The position numbers were made by a program, and so were the translations under genes. DNA of 11,591 bases, from assembly GCA_029062865.1 (NCBI GenBank), contig JAIDPG010000164.1, positions 2,826 to 14,416 on the forward strand. Reading direction: 5' to 3'. Positions 1 through 6,513 of this stretch are shown here, piece by piece. Origin of the DNA: Oscillospiraceae bacterium (lineage in GTDB: Bacteria > Bacillota > Clostridia > Oscillospirales > Ruminococcaceae). Numbering within the stretch: the stretch's first letter is position 1; each line of letters begins with the position of its first letter. Under the pieces are notes generated by a model that saw only the letters and a program-made list of their open reading frames with translations, did no database searches and was not told the origin of the DNA.

Positions 1-1055
1 TTGAGATAAAGCGCGAGGAGATAGCGGCTGTCGAGCAGTCTATCGCCGACAACGAGGCAGAAATCGAGGAGAAGAAAGCCAAGGCGGCGGAGCTCGAAGC
101 CGAGAACAAGGCAAATTTGGAAAAGTTCGGCAAGCTCGCGCGGTATATGTATATGAACGGGCTGTACTCGGCGCAGCTGCCGCTTCTGAATGGCTCGAAC
201 GACTGGTTTGATTATTATGTCTACTCCGAGGCGGTCGACAATATCACTAAGCAGAACGCCGATTTTATGAATGAGATAAACGCCTCTATCGAGCAGCAAA
301 AGCAGATGATAGAGGAGCTCAACGCGGAGATTGACGAGCTGGAAATCCGCAAGCAGGGGCTTCTTGACGAGAAGGCGGAGCTAGAGCAGCAGGAGGCGGA
401 GCTTGAAGCCACTAAAGCAGGGCTTGAATCGGACAAGAGCTCCAAGCAAAACGATTTGTATTCGCTCGCGGCGCAGAACGACGAGTTTATGGCGAAAATA
501 GCGGGACTTAAAACCAGCATCGCCGAGGCAGAGGCTGAGCAGGAGGCTCTGAACGCCGAGATCGAGGAGTTGATCAGACAGGCTCAGCAAAACCGCGACC
601 CCGATATGCCCGACTACAGCGGCGACGGCTTGAGATGGCCTCTCGACCCGTCGCACAAAACGATCACTACATACTTCGGCTATGACGGCTGGCGCGGCGG
701 AAATCACGGCGGCATCGACATCAGCGACAGCGCGATTGTCGGAGCGCCTATCTACGCGGCGCAGTCGGGATACGTCATTACGGTCTCGAACACCTGCACT
801 CACAACGAGGGCAAGCAAGGCTGGACTTGCGGCTGCGGCGGCAACTGGGGAAACTATGTAGTCATCGACCACGGCGGCTCGCTGGCGACTCTCTACGGGC
901 ACATGCAGGCGATCTACGTATTTCAGGGACAGTTCGTGGAAAAGGGCGACGTCATCGGCGAGGTCGGCTCGACGGGCTGGTCGACATGGTGGCACCTGCA
1001 CTTTGAGACCCGCGTAAACGGCACGCGCGTTGATCCTCTGAATTACGTAAGCTAA
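1..1055 (+). CDS. M23-family murein endopeptidase with N-terminal coiled coil (5' partial)
   Basis: The frame is open from base 3, so the true start and any signal peptide lie outside the window; the TTG at 117 is only an internal Leu codon. Counting from the first full codon, residues 1 to about 190 are Glu/Ala/Lys/Gln-rich heptad-like coiled coil, interrupted by an aromatic stretch (YMYMNGLYSAQLPL). A peptidase M23 (LytM/EnvC-type) domain follows. Its metal and catalytic residues are all present: H235 and D239 in HGGID, H300 in YGHM, and H331/H333 in HLHFE, so an active zinc D,L-endopeptidase is expected rather than a degenerate EnvC-like activator. Family knowledge suggests it cuts peptidoglycan cross-bridges outside the membrane, for example in cell separation. 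A Cys-rich loop (C265, C276, C278) sits between the first metal motif and the YGHM strand. It ends at a strong terminator and converges on the ABC operon. Confidence 0.93.
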   Translation, partial: EIKREEIAAVEQSIADNEAEIEEKKAKAAELEAENKANLEKFGKLARYMYMNGLYSAQLPLLNGSNDWFDYYVYSEAVDNITKQNADFMNEINASIEQQKQMIEELNAEIDELEIRKQGLLDEKAELEQQEAELEATKAGLESDKSSKQNDLYSLAAQNDEFMAKIAGLKTSIAEAEAEQEALNAEIEELIRQAQQNRDPDMPDYSGDGLRWPLDPSHKTITTYFGYDGWRGGNHGGIDISDSAIVGAPIYAAQSGYVITVSNTCTHNEGKQGWTCGCGGNWGNYVVIDHGGSLATLYGHMQAIYVFQGQFVEKGDVIGEVGSTGWSTWWHLHFETRVNGTRVDPLNYVS

Positions 1056-1070
1056 TAATACAACAATAAA

Positions 1071-1097
1071 TTCCCCCGCCCAAGGCGGGGGAATTTT
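1071..1097 (+). terminator. Rho-independent terminator of the M23 gene
   Basis: A 10-bp perfect stem (1071-1080 with 1084-1093), a CAA loop and a TTTT tail lie 15 nt after the stop codon. Confidence 0.85.
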
Positions 1098-1111
1098 GCT
1101 GAGGCTTCTAA

Positions 1112-1144
1112 AAAACGATCCCCCGCGCTGCGGGGGATCGTTTT
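1112..1144. terminator. Bidirectional terminator between convergent genes
   Basis: An 11-bp perfect GC-rich stem (1116-1126 with 1130-1140) has a GCT loop and is flanked by AAAA and TTTT. On the minus strand the T-run is longer (complement of 1110-1115), so it chiefly ends the ABC operon, whose last gene stops at 1148. It can also back up the plus-strand terminator. Confidence 0.88.
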
Positions 1145-1147
1145 GCA

Positions 1148-2011
1148 TTAGCCTGCGTATTCAACAACAAGATTTTCCTTATAAGAATCGTCCGCGCCGT
1201 AGACCGCCGCAAGCGTCTCGTCGTAGTCCTTGTGGAAGAACTGCTCGCCGCCGAGGGTCTTCATCTCGTCCTTAAGCCAGTTAAGGAGCGTCGCGTTGCC
1301 CTTTGTTACCGCCGGGGCGATGTCGTCCGTGCTGCCGAGAGTGTCAATTCCCACCGTGAAGCCCGGGTTGCTCTTCGCCCACGCAAGCACCTCCGTGTTG
1401 TCCGTCGAGAACGCGTCGCCGCGCCCGTCCTGCAAAGCGGAATACGCCTCGTTGTATTCGTCGTACTTCTGGAGCTTAACGTCGGGGCAGTTCTCGGTGA
1501 AGTAGGTCTCGGCGGTCGTGCCCTTTACTACGATGAGCGTTTTGCCGTTGAGCTCGCTAACGTCCTTGATAACCGCGCTGTCGGGCGAAACCACGCCGAG
1601 CGCGACCTTCATATACGCGGGCGCGAAGTCGACCTTTTCGGAGCGTTCGGGAGTTACCGTAAAGTTCGCGAGGATTATGTCCACCTTGGCGGTCTCCAAA
1701 AACTCCACGCGGGAAGCCGCCTCAACGGGCATCAGCGTCAGCTTTACGCCGAGATCCTTCGCGATCCTCTCCGCGAAATAAACGTCGTAGCCCCGATACT
1801 TGCCCTCGTTGTCGACATAGCCGAACGGGTTTTTGTCGGAGAACACGCCGATCTTTATCTCGCCGCTCTCCTTGATCTGGTCGACCGTGCGGAACGAGCC
1901 GCTGCCGCTTGCGTTGCTGCCGGAAGCGTTCTCACTGTTACCGCAGCCCGCGAGCGTCAGAACCATAGCTGCCGCCGCAAGCACCGCAGAGATCTTCTTA
2001 AGTATTTTCAT
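1148..2011 (-). CDS. Amino-acid ABC transporter substrate-binding lipoprotein (family 3, CjaA/cysteine-binding type)
   Basis: 287 aa. The start chosen is the ATG at 2011 because GGAGGT sits 7 nt upstream; a TTG five codons earlier would place that ribosome site inside the gene. The N-terminus is a lipoprotein signal: Lys-rich, hydrophobic residues 7-20, then lipobox LAGC with C23, followed by a Ser/Asn/Gly linker. Residues from about 50 on form a periplasmic-binding-protein-like type 2 fold, seen in IGVFSDKNPFGYVD, YRGYDVYFAERIAKDLGV, VDIILANFTVTPERSEKVDF and the lobe-2 KGTTAE motif. These resemble the CjaA-like cysteine-binding group of SBP_bac_3. The specificity for cysteine is inferred from wording-level similarity only; another polar amino acid is possible. 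It is the last gene of the operon, 59 nt after the ATPase gene, and delivers ligand to the two permeases. Confidence 0.93.
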   Translation of the reverse strand: MKILKKISAVLAAAAMVLTLAGCGNSENASGSNASGSGSFRTVDQIKESGEIKIGVFSDKNPFGYVDNEGKYRGYDVYFAERIAKDLGVKLTLMPVEAASRVEFLETAKVDIILANFTVTPERSEKVDFAPAYMKVALGVVSPDSAVIKDVSELNGKTLIVVKGTTAETYFTENCPDVKLQKYDEYNEAYSALQDGRGDAFSTDNTEVLAWAKSNPGFTVGIDTLGSTDDIAPAVTKGNATLLNWLKDEMKTLGGEQFFHKDYDETLAAVYGADDSYKENLVVEYAG

Positions 2012-2054
2012 TTCTGTTACCTCCAAGTTTTCTTTTGTTCTTTTTATATATTCA

Positions 2055-2066
2055 CCTCTTTTGAGG
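2055..2066 (-). other. Small intercistronic hairpin between ATPase and binding-protein genes
   Basis: A CCTC/GAGG stem with a four-base loop lies in the 59-nt gap before the binding-protein gene. There is no T-run, so it is not a terminator. Small hairpins in this position can stabilise the downstream mRNA segment; that role here is inference. Confidence 0.3.
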
Positions 2067-2070
2067 AGAA

Positions 2071-2835
2071 TTACTTTGAATATGTAAATGTCTTGAGGAA
2101 CTTCTCGGCGCGCTCGGTTTTCGGGTGCTTGAAGAATTCCTCGGGCGTGCCCTGCTCTACTATCGCGCCGCCGTCGATAAAGACTATTCTGTCCGCGACC
2201 GCCTCGGCGAACGCCATTTCGTGCGTGACTATCATCATCGTCGTGCCGTTTTTCGCGAGGTCGAGCACGACGTTCAGCACCTCGTGAACCATTTCGGGGT
2301 CAAGCGCGGCGGTTATCTCGTCAAGCAGCATTATCTCGGGATCCATAATAAGACTGCGGCAGATAGCGACGCGCTGCTTCTGCCCGCCCGACAGCTCCGC
2401 GGGGTAGCTTTTCGCCTTGTCTGCAAGCCCGACGCGCTCCAGAAGCTCCATTGCGCTTTTCTCAACCTCGGCTTTGTCGCGCTTCTGCACCTTAAGGGGC
2501 GCGAGCATTATGTTCTTCAAAACCGTCAGGTGCGGGAAAAGATCGTAGCTCTGGAAAACCATTCCGATCTTCTGGCGGATTTTATAAAGCGTTTTGCTGC
2601 CGTGGACTACCGGCTCTCCGTGAAGCGTGATAGTGCCGCTCTGTATCGGCTCGAGACCGTTAAGACATCGCAGCAGCGTGCTTTTACCGCAGCCCGAGGG
2701 TCCGATAAGCACAACGACCTCGCCCTTTGATACGGACAGATCGATGCCCTCAAGCACAGCGTTCTCGCCGAACTGCTTTGTTAAACCGTTTATATCAATT
2801 ATGTGTTCGTCACTTTTATTCAACTCCACGTTCAC
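2071..2835 (-). CDS. Polar amino-acid ABC transporter ATP-binding protein (GlnQ family)
   Basis: 254 aa, normal length for the family. All ABC ATPase motifs are visible: Walker A GPSGCGKST (residues 45-53), Q-loop MVFQSYDLFPH, signature LSGGQKQRVA, Walker B IMLLDE followed by ITAALDPE, and the switch His in IVTHEMAFA. It couples ATP hydrolysis to transport through the two membrane subunits encoded just upstream. The GTG start at 2835 overlaps the preceding permease stop by 4 nt (GTGA). A GGAGG lies 5 nt before it inside the permease's last codons, so translation is probably coupled. The substitution of Ile for the common Pro after the Walker B DE also occurs in variable form in this family and is not alarming. 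The C-terminus ends soon after the signalling helix, with no extra regulatory domain. Confidence 0.96.
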   Translation of the reverse strand: MNVELNKSDEHIIDINGLTKQFGENAVLEGIDLSVSKGEVVVLIGPSGCGKSTLLRCLNGLEPIQSGTITLHGEPVVHGSKTLYKIRQKIGMVFQSYDLFPHLTVLKNIMLAPLKVQKRDKAEVEKSAMELLERVGLADKAKSYPAELSGGQKQRVAICRSLIMDPEIMLLDEITAALDPEMVHEVLNVVLDLAKNGTTMMIVTHEMAFAEAVADRIVFIDGGAIVEQGTPEEFFKHPKTERAEKFLKTFTYSK

Positions 2836-3509
2836 TCACCCCTCCTCTGCTTTTTAATAATAGCCCTTGAGATCATTGAAAGCGGGAAGCATATCGCGAA
2901 ATACATAAGGAAGATCGCGGCATAGACCCAGATCGCGGCGTTCGGGAACTCAAATCGGTTCGCGTCGATTATCTGCTTGCCGACCTTCAAGACCTCCGTC
3001 ACGCCGATTATCGACACAAGCGCCGTCGTCTTTATCATTCGCGTCGCGAGGTTGATGACGTTCGGCAGCAGGTTTCTCAGCGCCTGCGGGAAGATTATGT
3101 GCACGTACATCTGCGGCTTTGTGAGCCCCAGCGACAGAGAGCTTTCAAACTGATGCCGCGGGATCGCCTCAAACGCGCCGCGCACAAGGTCGCCCATTTC
3201 CGCCGCTCCCCAGATTGTAAACACGATCACCGCCGAGGTCTCTCCCCCGAAGCTCGCGCCCGTAAGCCGCGTCACTCCGAAGAACACGATAAACAGCCAG
3301 ACTAATTGCGGCATTATGCGGACTATTTCAAGATAAACGCGGCAGAGCACCTTTACAACGCGGTTTTTCGAGGTCATCACCGCGCCGAGCAGCACGCCCA
3401 AAATCAGCGAAAACGCGATAGAGATAAGCGAAATGCGCACCGTCACCCACAATCCCGAAAGCAGCCGCAGGAAATTGCTTCCCATAAAGAGAACTTTAAC
3501 TTCTTGCAC
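2832..3509 (-). CDS. Amino-acid ABC transporter permease (HisM/GlnP family), second subunit
   Basis: 225 aa integral membrane subunit with about five hydrophobic segments. The start is GTG at 3509, supported by AAAGGAGG 7 nt upstream, which lies inside the end of the other permease gene; the two coding regions overlap by 14 nt. Family features are the LWVTVRISLISI first membrane helix, RIMPQLVWLFIVFFG, and the cytoplasmic EAA loop (GAFEAIPRHQFESSLSLGLTK, 21 residues apart from PQAL) that docks on the ATPase. It differs clearly from its partner permease, so the channel is probably a heterodimer, as in HisQM-type systems. Its stop codon is fused to the ATPase start, giving tight stoichiometric coupling. 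Confidence 0.94.
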   Translation of the reverse strand: MQEVKVLFMGSNFLRLLSGLWVTVRISLISIAFSLILGVLLGAVMTSKNRVVKVLCRVYLEIVRIMPQLVWLFIVFFGVTRLTGASFGGETSAVIVFTIWGAAEMGDLVRGAFEAIPRHQFESSLSLGLTKPQMYVHIIFPQALRNLLPNVINLATRMIKTTALVSIIGVTEVLKVGKQIIDANRFEFPNAAIWVYAAIFLMYFAICFPLSMISRAIIKKQRRGE

Positions 3510-4149
3510 GTTTCAGCCTCCTTTCGAGAACGGAGAACAAAACGGATATCGGCAAAATCAGCACGAGATACGCCGCGACAAGCATCACAAGCGCCTCGCC
3601 GGTGTTGTAGTACATTCCGATAAGATCCTTCGCGACATACATCAGGTCCGCCAGCGACACCGCGCTGAACACACTTGTTTCCTTCAGAAGAAAGATGACG
3701 TTCGCGCAGATAGACGGCACGGAGACCGCAGCCGCCTGCGGGATCACGATATAACGCATCGTCTGCCCGCGTCTCATTCCAAGGCTTTCGGCGCTTTCCG
3801 TCTGGATTTTTTTAACGGAACGAAGCCCGCTTAAAAAACTCTCCGCCATATAGCTTCCGCCGAGAAACGCCAGCCCGATAACTCCGCAAGCCTCGCTCGA
3901 AAGCCGCACGCCCGCCTTCGGGAGCCCGAAATACAGGAAAAACAGCTGCACGATAAGCGGCGTGTTTCTCGAAAGCTCTATGTATACGGACGCTATCTGC
4001 CGAGCTATCGGTATCCGAAAATACTTGACGAGCGCGCACAACAGCCCGACCGCCGCCGCCAGCAGCGTCCCGATAACGCCGATAATAAGCGTCAGCCTCG
4101 CGGCTTCGACATACATCGGCGCGAATTTGCTAATAAATTCCCTGTCCAA
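3496..4149 (-). CDS. Amino-acid ABC transporter permease (HisM/GlnP family), first gene of the operon
   Basis: 217 aa. The start is TTG at 4149, with AAAGG 8 nt upstream and a consensus promoter about 24 nt before it; the next in-frame ATG (MYVEAAR) would cut into the first helix region and has no better ribosome site. The protein has about five membrane segments. It carries the family's SRNTPLIVQLFFLYFGLP signature and the EAA loop around LRSVKKIQTESAESLGM, ending in VIPQA. It forms the translocation path together with the next gene's product. As operon leader with a weak TTG start, it may set a low expression level for the membrane subunits relative to the ATG-started binding protein. Confidence 0.93.
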   Translation of the reverse strand: MDREFISKFAPMYVEAARLTLIIGVIGTLLAAAVGLLCALVKYFRIPIARQIASVYIELSRNTPLIVQLFFLYFGLPKAGVRLSSEACGVIGLAFLGGSYMAESFLSGLRSVKKIQTESAESLGMRRGQTMRYIVIPQAAAVSVPSICANVIFLLKETSVFSAVSLADLMYVAKDLIGMYYNTGEALVMLVAAYLVLILPISVLFSVLERRLKRARS

Positions 4150-4172
4150 GTTATCAACCTTTCGTTTTCTCT

Positions 4173-4201
4173 ATTTTACCACCTAAAGCATACTTTGTCA
4201 A
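4173..4201 (-). promoter_or_regulatory. Sigma-A promoter of the amino-acid ABC operon
   Basis: On the minus strand: TTGACA (4196-4201), a 17-nt spacer, then TAAAAT (4173-4178) with TG one base before the -10 (extended -10). The start of transcription would fall near 4166, leaving a leader of under 20 nt before the TTG start. No room remains for a riboswitch or T-box, so control, if any, should be by a DNA-binding repressor. Confidence 0.85.
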
Positions 4202-4321
4202 TAGGTTTTATGGAATTTGATCCACAAAAGATATTAACAAGCATAGCCGCGGTTAGTTTAATTTCACCAAACATTAAAACACAAATTCAAGCACCGAAGG
4301 CGCAGCGGCGCGAAGCGCCTT

Positions 4322-4343
4322 AAAAACCGCGCCGGCGGTTTTT
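4322..4343 (-). terminator. Terminator of the yfcE-like gene
   Basis: A 9-bp stem AAAAACCGC/GCGGTTTTT with a GCCG loop lies 12 nt after the phosphoesterase stop; it is symmetrical and could act both ways. A second stem immediately beyond (4297-4303 with 4315-4321, AAGGCGC/GCGCCTT) stacks next to it. The remaining bases up to the ABC promoter (4202-4296) are AT-rich with nothing recognised. Confidence 0.72.
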
Positions 4344-4354
4344 CTGTAATTTTA

Positions 4355-4906
4355 TTATATGCGTAACGTCAGCAATGTGGAATACTCGCCCGTTTGGAGA
4401 TCTGCGAGCGCGAATTCGCCGTTTTCGTACAGAATACAGCTGTGCGGCGAGTTTTCCTTTGGCAGAGCCGTGGAGCCGCAGTTCAGGCAGTAGATCCCGC
4501 CGACCGTCTCCGCTTTCGGGATATGCGTGTGCCCGTTCAGCATTACGGCGCCGTTTGGCAGCGGGGGAAGATTTTGCGGGTTGAAGATGTGCCCGTGCGT
4601 GAGGAAAATCTCAAGTCCGTCGGCGTAAAGCAAGGCGTAATCGGCGAGCACGGGGAATTCCAGCACCATTTGGTCGACCTCGGTGTCACAGTTCCCGCGG
4701 ACGCAGATTATGTCGTTTTTCAGCGGATTGAGCAGCTTAATGACCTCCTTGGGAGCGTGCCCCTCGGGAAGATCGTTTCGCGGACCGTGGTAGAGAATAT
4801 CCCCCAAAAGGCAGAGCTTTTCGGGCTTTTCGCGCTCGCAGAATTCAAGCAGCTTTTCGCACCAAAGGGCGCTGCCGTGGATATCGGAAGCAAATAAAAT
4901 TTTCAT
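4355..4906 (-). CDS. yfcE: YfcE-type metallophosphoesterase
   Basis: 183 aa, matching the length of E. coli YfcE (about 184). The dimetal calcineurin-like phosphoesterase motifs occur in order: ASDIHG (D8, H10), GDILYHGPRN, GNCD, THGH and GHTHIP near residue 125-130. Family members are small cytosolic Mn-dependent phosphodiesterases active on model diesters such as bis-pNPP; the natural substrate is not settled. The ATG at 4906 is preceded by AGGGGG 5 nt upstream. It lies alone, with a palindromic element upstream (4928-5040) and a terminator downstream. I see no convincing promoter in the gap, so it may depend on readthrough from the DUF1963 gene or on a divergent promoter sequence. Confidence 0.93.
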   Translation of the reverse strand: MKILFASDIHGSALWCEKLLEFCEREKPEKLCLLGDILYHGPRNDLPEGHAPKEVIKLLNPLKNDIICVRGNCDTEVDQMVLEFPVLADYALLYADGLEIFLTHGHIFNPQNLPPLPNGAVMLNGHTHIPKAETVGGIYCLNCGSTALPKENSPHSCILYENGEFALADLQTGEYSTLLTLRI

Positions 4907-4927
4907 AATTACCCCCTATCATAATTT

Positions 4928-5040
4928 AAAATTCGCGAAGCGCGCGGGCTTCGCCCTCGCTAGCCGAGCTAGACCGCGCACTCTCCGCTCCGCTTCGCTG
5001 CGCTCCGATTGCACGGTCTCACTCGCTTTCGCGAAAATTT
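4928..5040. repeat. Nested imperfect palindrome (REP/MITE-like intergenic element)
   Basis: Outer arms TTCGCGAAGCG (from 4932) and CGCTTTCGCGAA (from 5024) pair with one bulge and have AT-rich flanks. Inner arms AGACCGCGCA (4971-4980) and TGCACGGTCT (5010-5019) pair 9 of 10. A small GGGC-TTC-GCCC hairpin sits at about 4946-4956. No ORF here is convincing. It resembles short intergenic palindromic elements; whether it is dispersed in the genome cannot be seen from one copy. Confidence 0.55.
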
Positions 5041-5101
5041 TACGCTTCGTTCTCGCATTTCTCCAATTTCTAAGCGCCATTGACCCGCTATTGCTGCATT
5101 T

Positions 5102-5288
5102 TTTGGCTTCATAATGCGGCTTGAGCTTTGCGCGTTTTTATCGCTTGGCATTGCAATGCGGTTTTTCTTGGCAAAATTAAACCATTTGGCTTTGCAATGC
5201 CGTTTTCCATCATTGTATTTATTGCATTTGGCTTTCTGATGCGATTTGTTTGCCGAAATCAGTCCGTTTTGGCTTTGCAGAGCGCTTT
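5102..5288. repeat. Degenerate tandem repeat, five units of 41-42 nt
   Basis: Five related cores of the form TTTGGCTTTGCAATGCGGTTT start at 5102, 5144, 5185, 5227 and 5268, so the step is 42, 41, 42 and 41 nt. Unit cores are about 70-90% alike while the second halves are poorly conserved. The step is not a multiple of three, so this is not a protein repeat. The core contains a near-palindrome; in unit 2, GCATTGCAATGC is perfect. The last unit runs into the stop codon of the DUF1963 gene at 5287. Together with the palindrome at 4928-5040 it fills the gap 4907-5286; bases 5041-5100 hold at most a faint sixth copy. Confidence 0.6.
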
Positions 5289-6135
5289 AGCAGCATTGCA
5301 AAATCAGCCAAATATCGTCGAAATTCCGCGCGGCTAGGTCGTCTTTTCTGATATAGAAATAAATCCTGCCGCCATCGCCGAACATCAGCTCGAAGTCGCC
5401 GTCGTCGACTATATCAAGCTGAAACAGCAGCAGCCAGTCCTTCGCGGACCACTGCTCCGCTTCTTGGCGGTCTAACGCGGTCACGTCGTCCCAGCCGTTG
5501 CCGAGGTAGTAGCCGCGCGAGATAAGCTCGCACTCCATTGTCATATTGCCCTGAATAGGGTTCGCCCAGCCGAGGAGCTTTGAGATCACGCCATCCTCCT
5601 CAACGCCGAGTTTCTCGCAGATATCGTCGAACTCGTCCCAGCGCTCGGTCATTTCGTTTTCACGCTGGAGCATAAAGTCCACGCCGCTTTGGTAGGATTT
5701 TTCGGACTTTGCCGAGATTTTCAGCGCGGGCAGGCGGAAGAATTCCTCCAAATCCTCGGGGAACTCCGCGGTGTGGAGCTTCGTTTTGTCCTCGAACCAA
5801 AAGACGCGCGCGCAGCCCTTGTCGTCTGGGTCGTAGCCCCATTGCTGCGTGTTGAGCTCATAAAAGAACGACAGCATGCCCGTTTTTGGGAGGAGGTTTT
5901 CGGTATCAAATCGCGCGAGCTCCTCTAAATCAAACTGCGCAATGAAGCTGAGCGGGCGGCTTTTTCTCTCGCCGCCGTAGTCCTCGCCCTCGAAATAAGC
6001 CCACTCGAAGCCCTCGGGAACGTCGGGCTTTCCGCCAAAGCGCGTCGCGCCGACCTTTTCATTTGCCGCGCCGCCTATCGTCAATCGGATAGAATTACGC
6101 GCGAATTTTATCAGTTCTTTTTTGATATCAATCAT
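5287..6135 (-). CDS. DUF1963 (YwqG-like) protein
   Basis: 282 aa from ATG 6135, chosen because AAGGTGAG lies at the right distance; a GTG at 6144 would put that site inside the gene. Family features are GATRFGGKPDVPEGFEWAY at the N-terminus, LSFIAQFDLEEL, GMLSFFYEL with QQWGYDPDDKGCARVFWF, a later acidic segment, and the terminal IWLILQC that ends many members, so the gene appears full length. DUF1963 proteins are soluble, widespread in bacteria, and of unknown biochemical role; they often travel with other single-gene accessory families. No membrane segment or catalytic motif is evident. It lies between azlD and yfcE on the same strand, with a hairpin upstream and a repeat array at its 3' end. 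Confidence 0.88.
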   Translation of the reverse strand: MIDIKKELIKFARNSIRLTIGGAANEKVGATRFGGKPDVPEGFEWAYFEGEDYGGERKSRPLSFIAQFDLEELARFDTENLLPKTGMLSFFYELNTQQWGYDPDDKGCARVFWFEDKTKLHTAEFPEDLEEFFRLPALKISAKSEKSYQSGVDFMLQRENEMTERWDEFDDICEKLGVEEDGVISKLLGWANPIQGNMTMECELISRGYYLGNGWDDVTALDRQEAEQWSAKDWLLLFQLDIVDDGDFELMFGDGGRIYFYIRKDDLAARNFDDIWLILQCC

Positions 6136-6162
6136 AATACTCACCTTAATATTGTTCTTGTA

Positions 6163-6185
6163 TTTCCCCGCCTTCGGCGGGGAAA
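6163..6185. terminator. GC-rich hairpin between azlD and the DUF1963 gene
   Basis: A 10-bp perfect stem TTTCCCCGCC/GGCGGGGAAA with a TTC loop lies 8 nt after the azlD stop. It lacks a proper T-run on the minus strand, so termination may be partial and DUF1963 could receive readthrough from azlCD. The same CCCCGCC/GGCGGGG arms recur in the terminator at 1071-1097. Confidence 0.5.
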
Positions 6186-6192
6186 CGTTGCT

Positions 6193-6513
6193 TTAAACCA
6201 AACGCTGAACCAACTCAACAGCGAAAACCCCGACGCACGCGCAGACGGCAGTGAGCAGCAAGCCGCGCTCGAAAAACGAGAGGATCACCGCGACCAAGAA
6301 GCCCGCCGCGGCGCTTAACAAGCTGTTGGAGCTTGAAAAAACCGCCGGAATGGTCATCGCGGCGAGAACGGCGTAGGGGACGTAATAGAGAAAATCCAGC
6401 ACGAATTTGTTTTGGATCTTCTTGCGGAAAACCGCAATCGGCAGCATTCGCACAAGATATGTAACGCCTGCCATTACCGCGACGCTCGCGAAAAGATACA
6501 TTGCTTCACTCAT
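6193..6513 (-). CDS. azlD: AzlD-family branched-chain amino-acid exporter small subunit
   Basis: 106 aa, typical for AzlD. It shows the family opening VTYLVRMLPIAVFRKKIQN, the YVPYAVLAAMTIPAVF segment and further hydrophobic helices (about 3-4 in all). It starts with ATG at 6513, overlapping azlC by 8 nt, with GGAGG about 10 nt upstream, so it is translationally coupled. In Bacillus, AzlCD exports branched-chain amino acids and confers 4-azaleucine resistance when derepressed; BrnFE of Corynebacterium is the equivalent pair. The same role is inferred here. Confidence 0.92.
   Translation of the reverse strand: MSEAMYLFASVAVMAGVTYLVRMLPIAVFRKKIQNKFVLDFLYYVPYAVLAAMTIPAVFSSSNSLLSAAAGFLVAVILSFFERGLLLTAVCACVGVFAVELVQRLV

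Noticed and set aside
381..1148. 255-codon minus-strand ORF opposite the M23 gene
   Set aside because: It mirrors the coiled-coil coding strand, has Arg/Val/Ala-rich low-complexity translation with no known motif, and runs through both terminators.
1232..2287. 351-codon plus-strand ORF opposite the binding protein and ATPase
   Set aside because: It is antisense to clear ABC genes, crosses the operon gap, and has no ribosome site or family motif.
2125..2730. 201-codon plus-strand ORF opposite the ATPase gene
   Set aside because: Shadow of a GC-rich gene; the translation is Arg/His-rich and without domains.
4394..4897. 167-codon plus-strand ORF opposite yfcE
   Set aside because: The YfcE motifs on the other strand are complete; this frame has no ribosome site or motif.
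5102..5288. CRISPR array
   Set aside because: Repeat cores are degenerate, the remainder of each unit is not spacer-like unique sequence between identical repeats, and no cas gene is present.
4969..5337. Small ORFs in the yfcE-DUF1963 gap (4969-5151 minus, 5128-5337 plus)
   Set aside because: They arise from the palindrome and the 41-42-nt repeat; the repeat step is not a multiple of three and neither has a start context.
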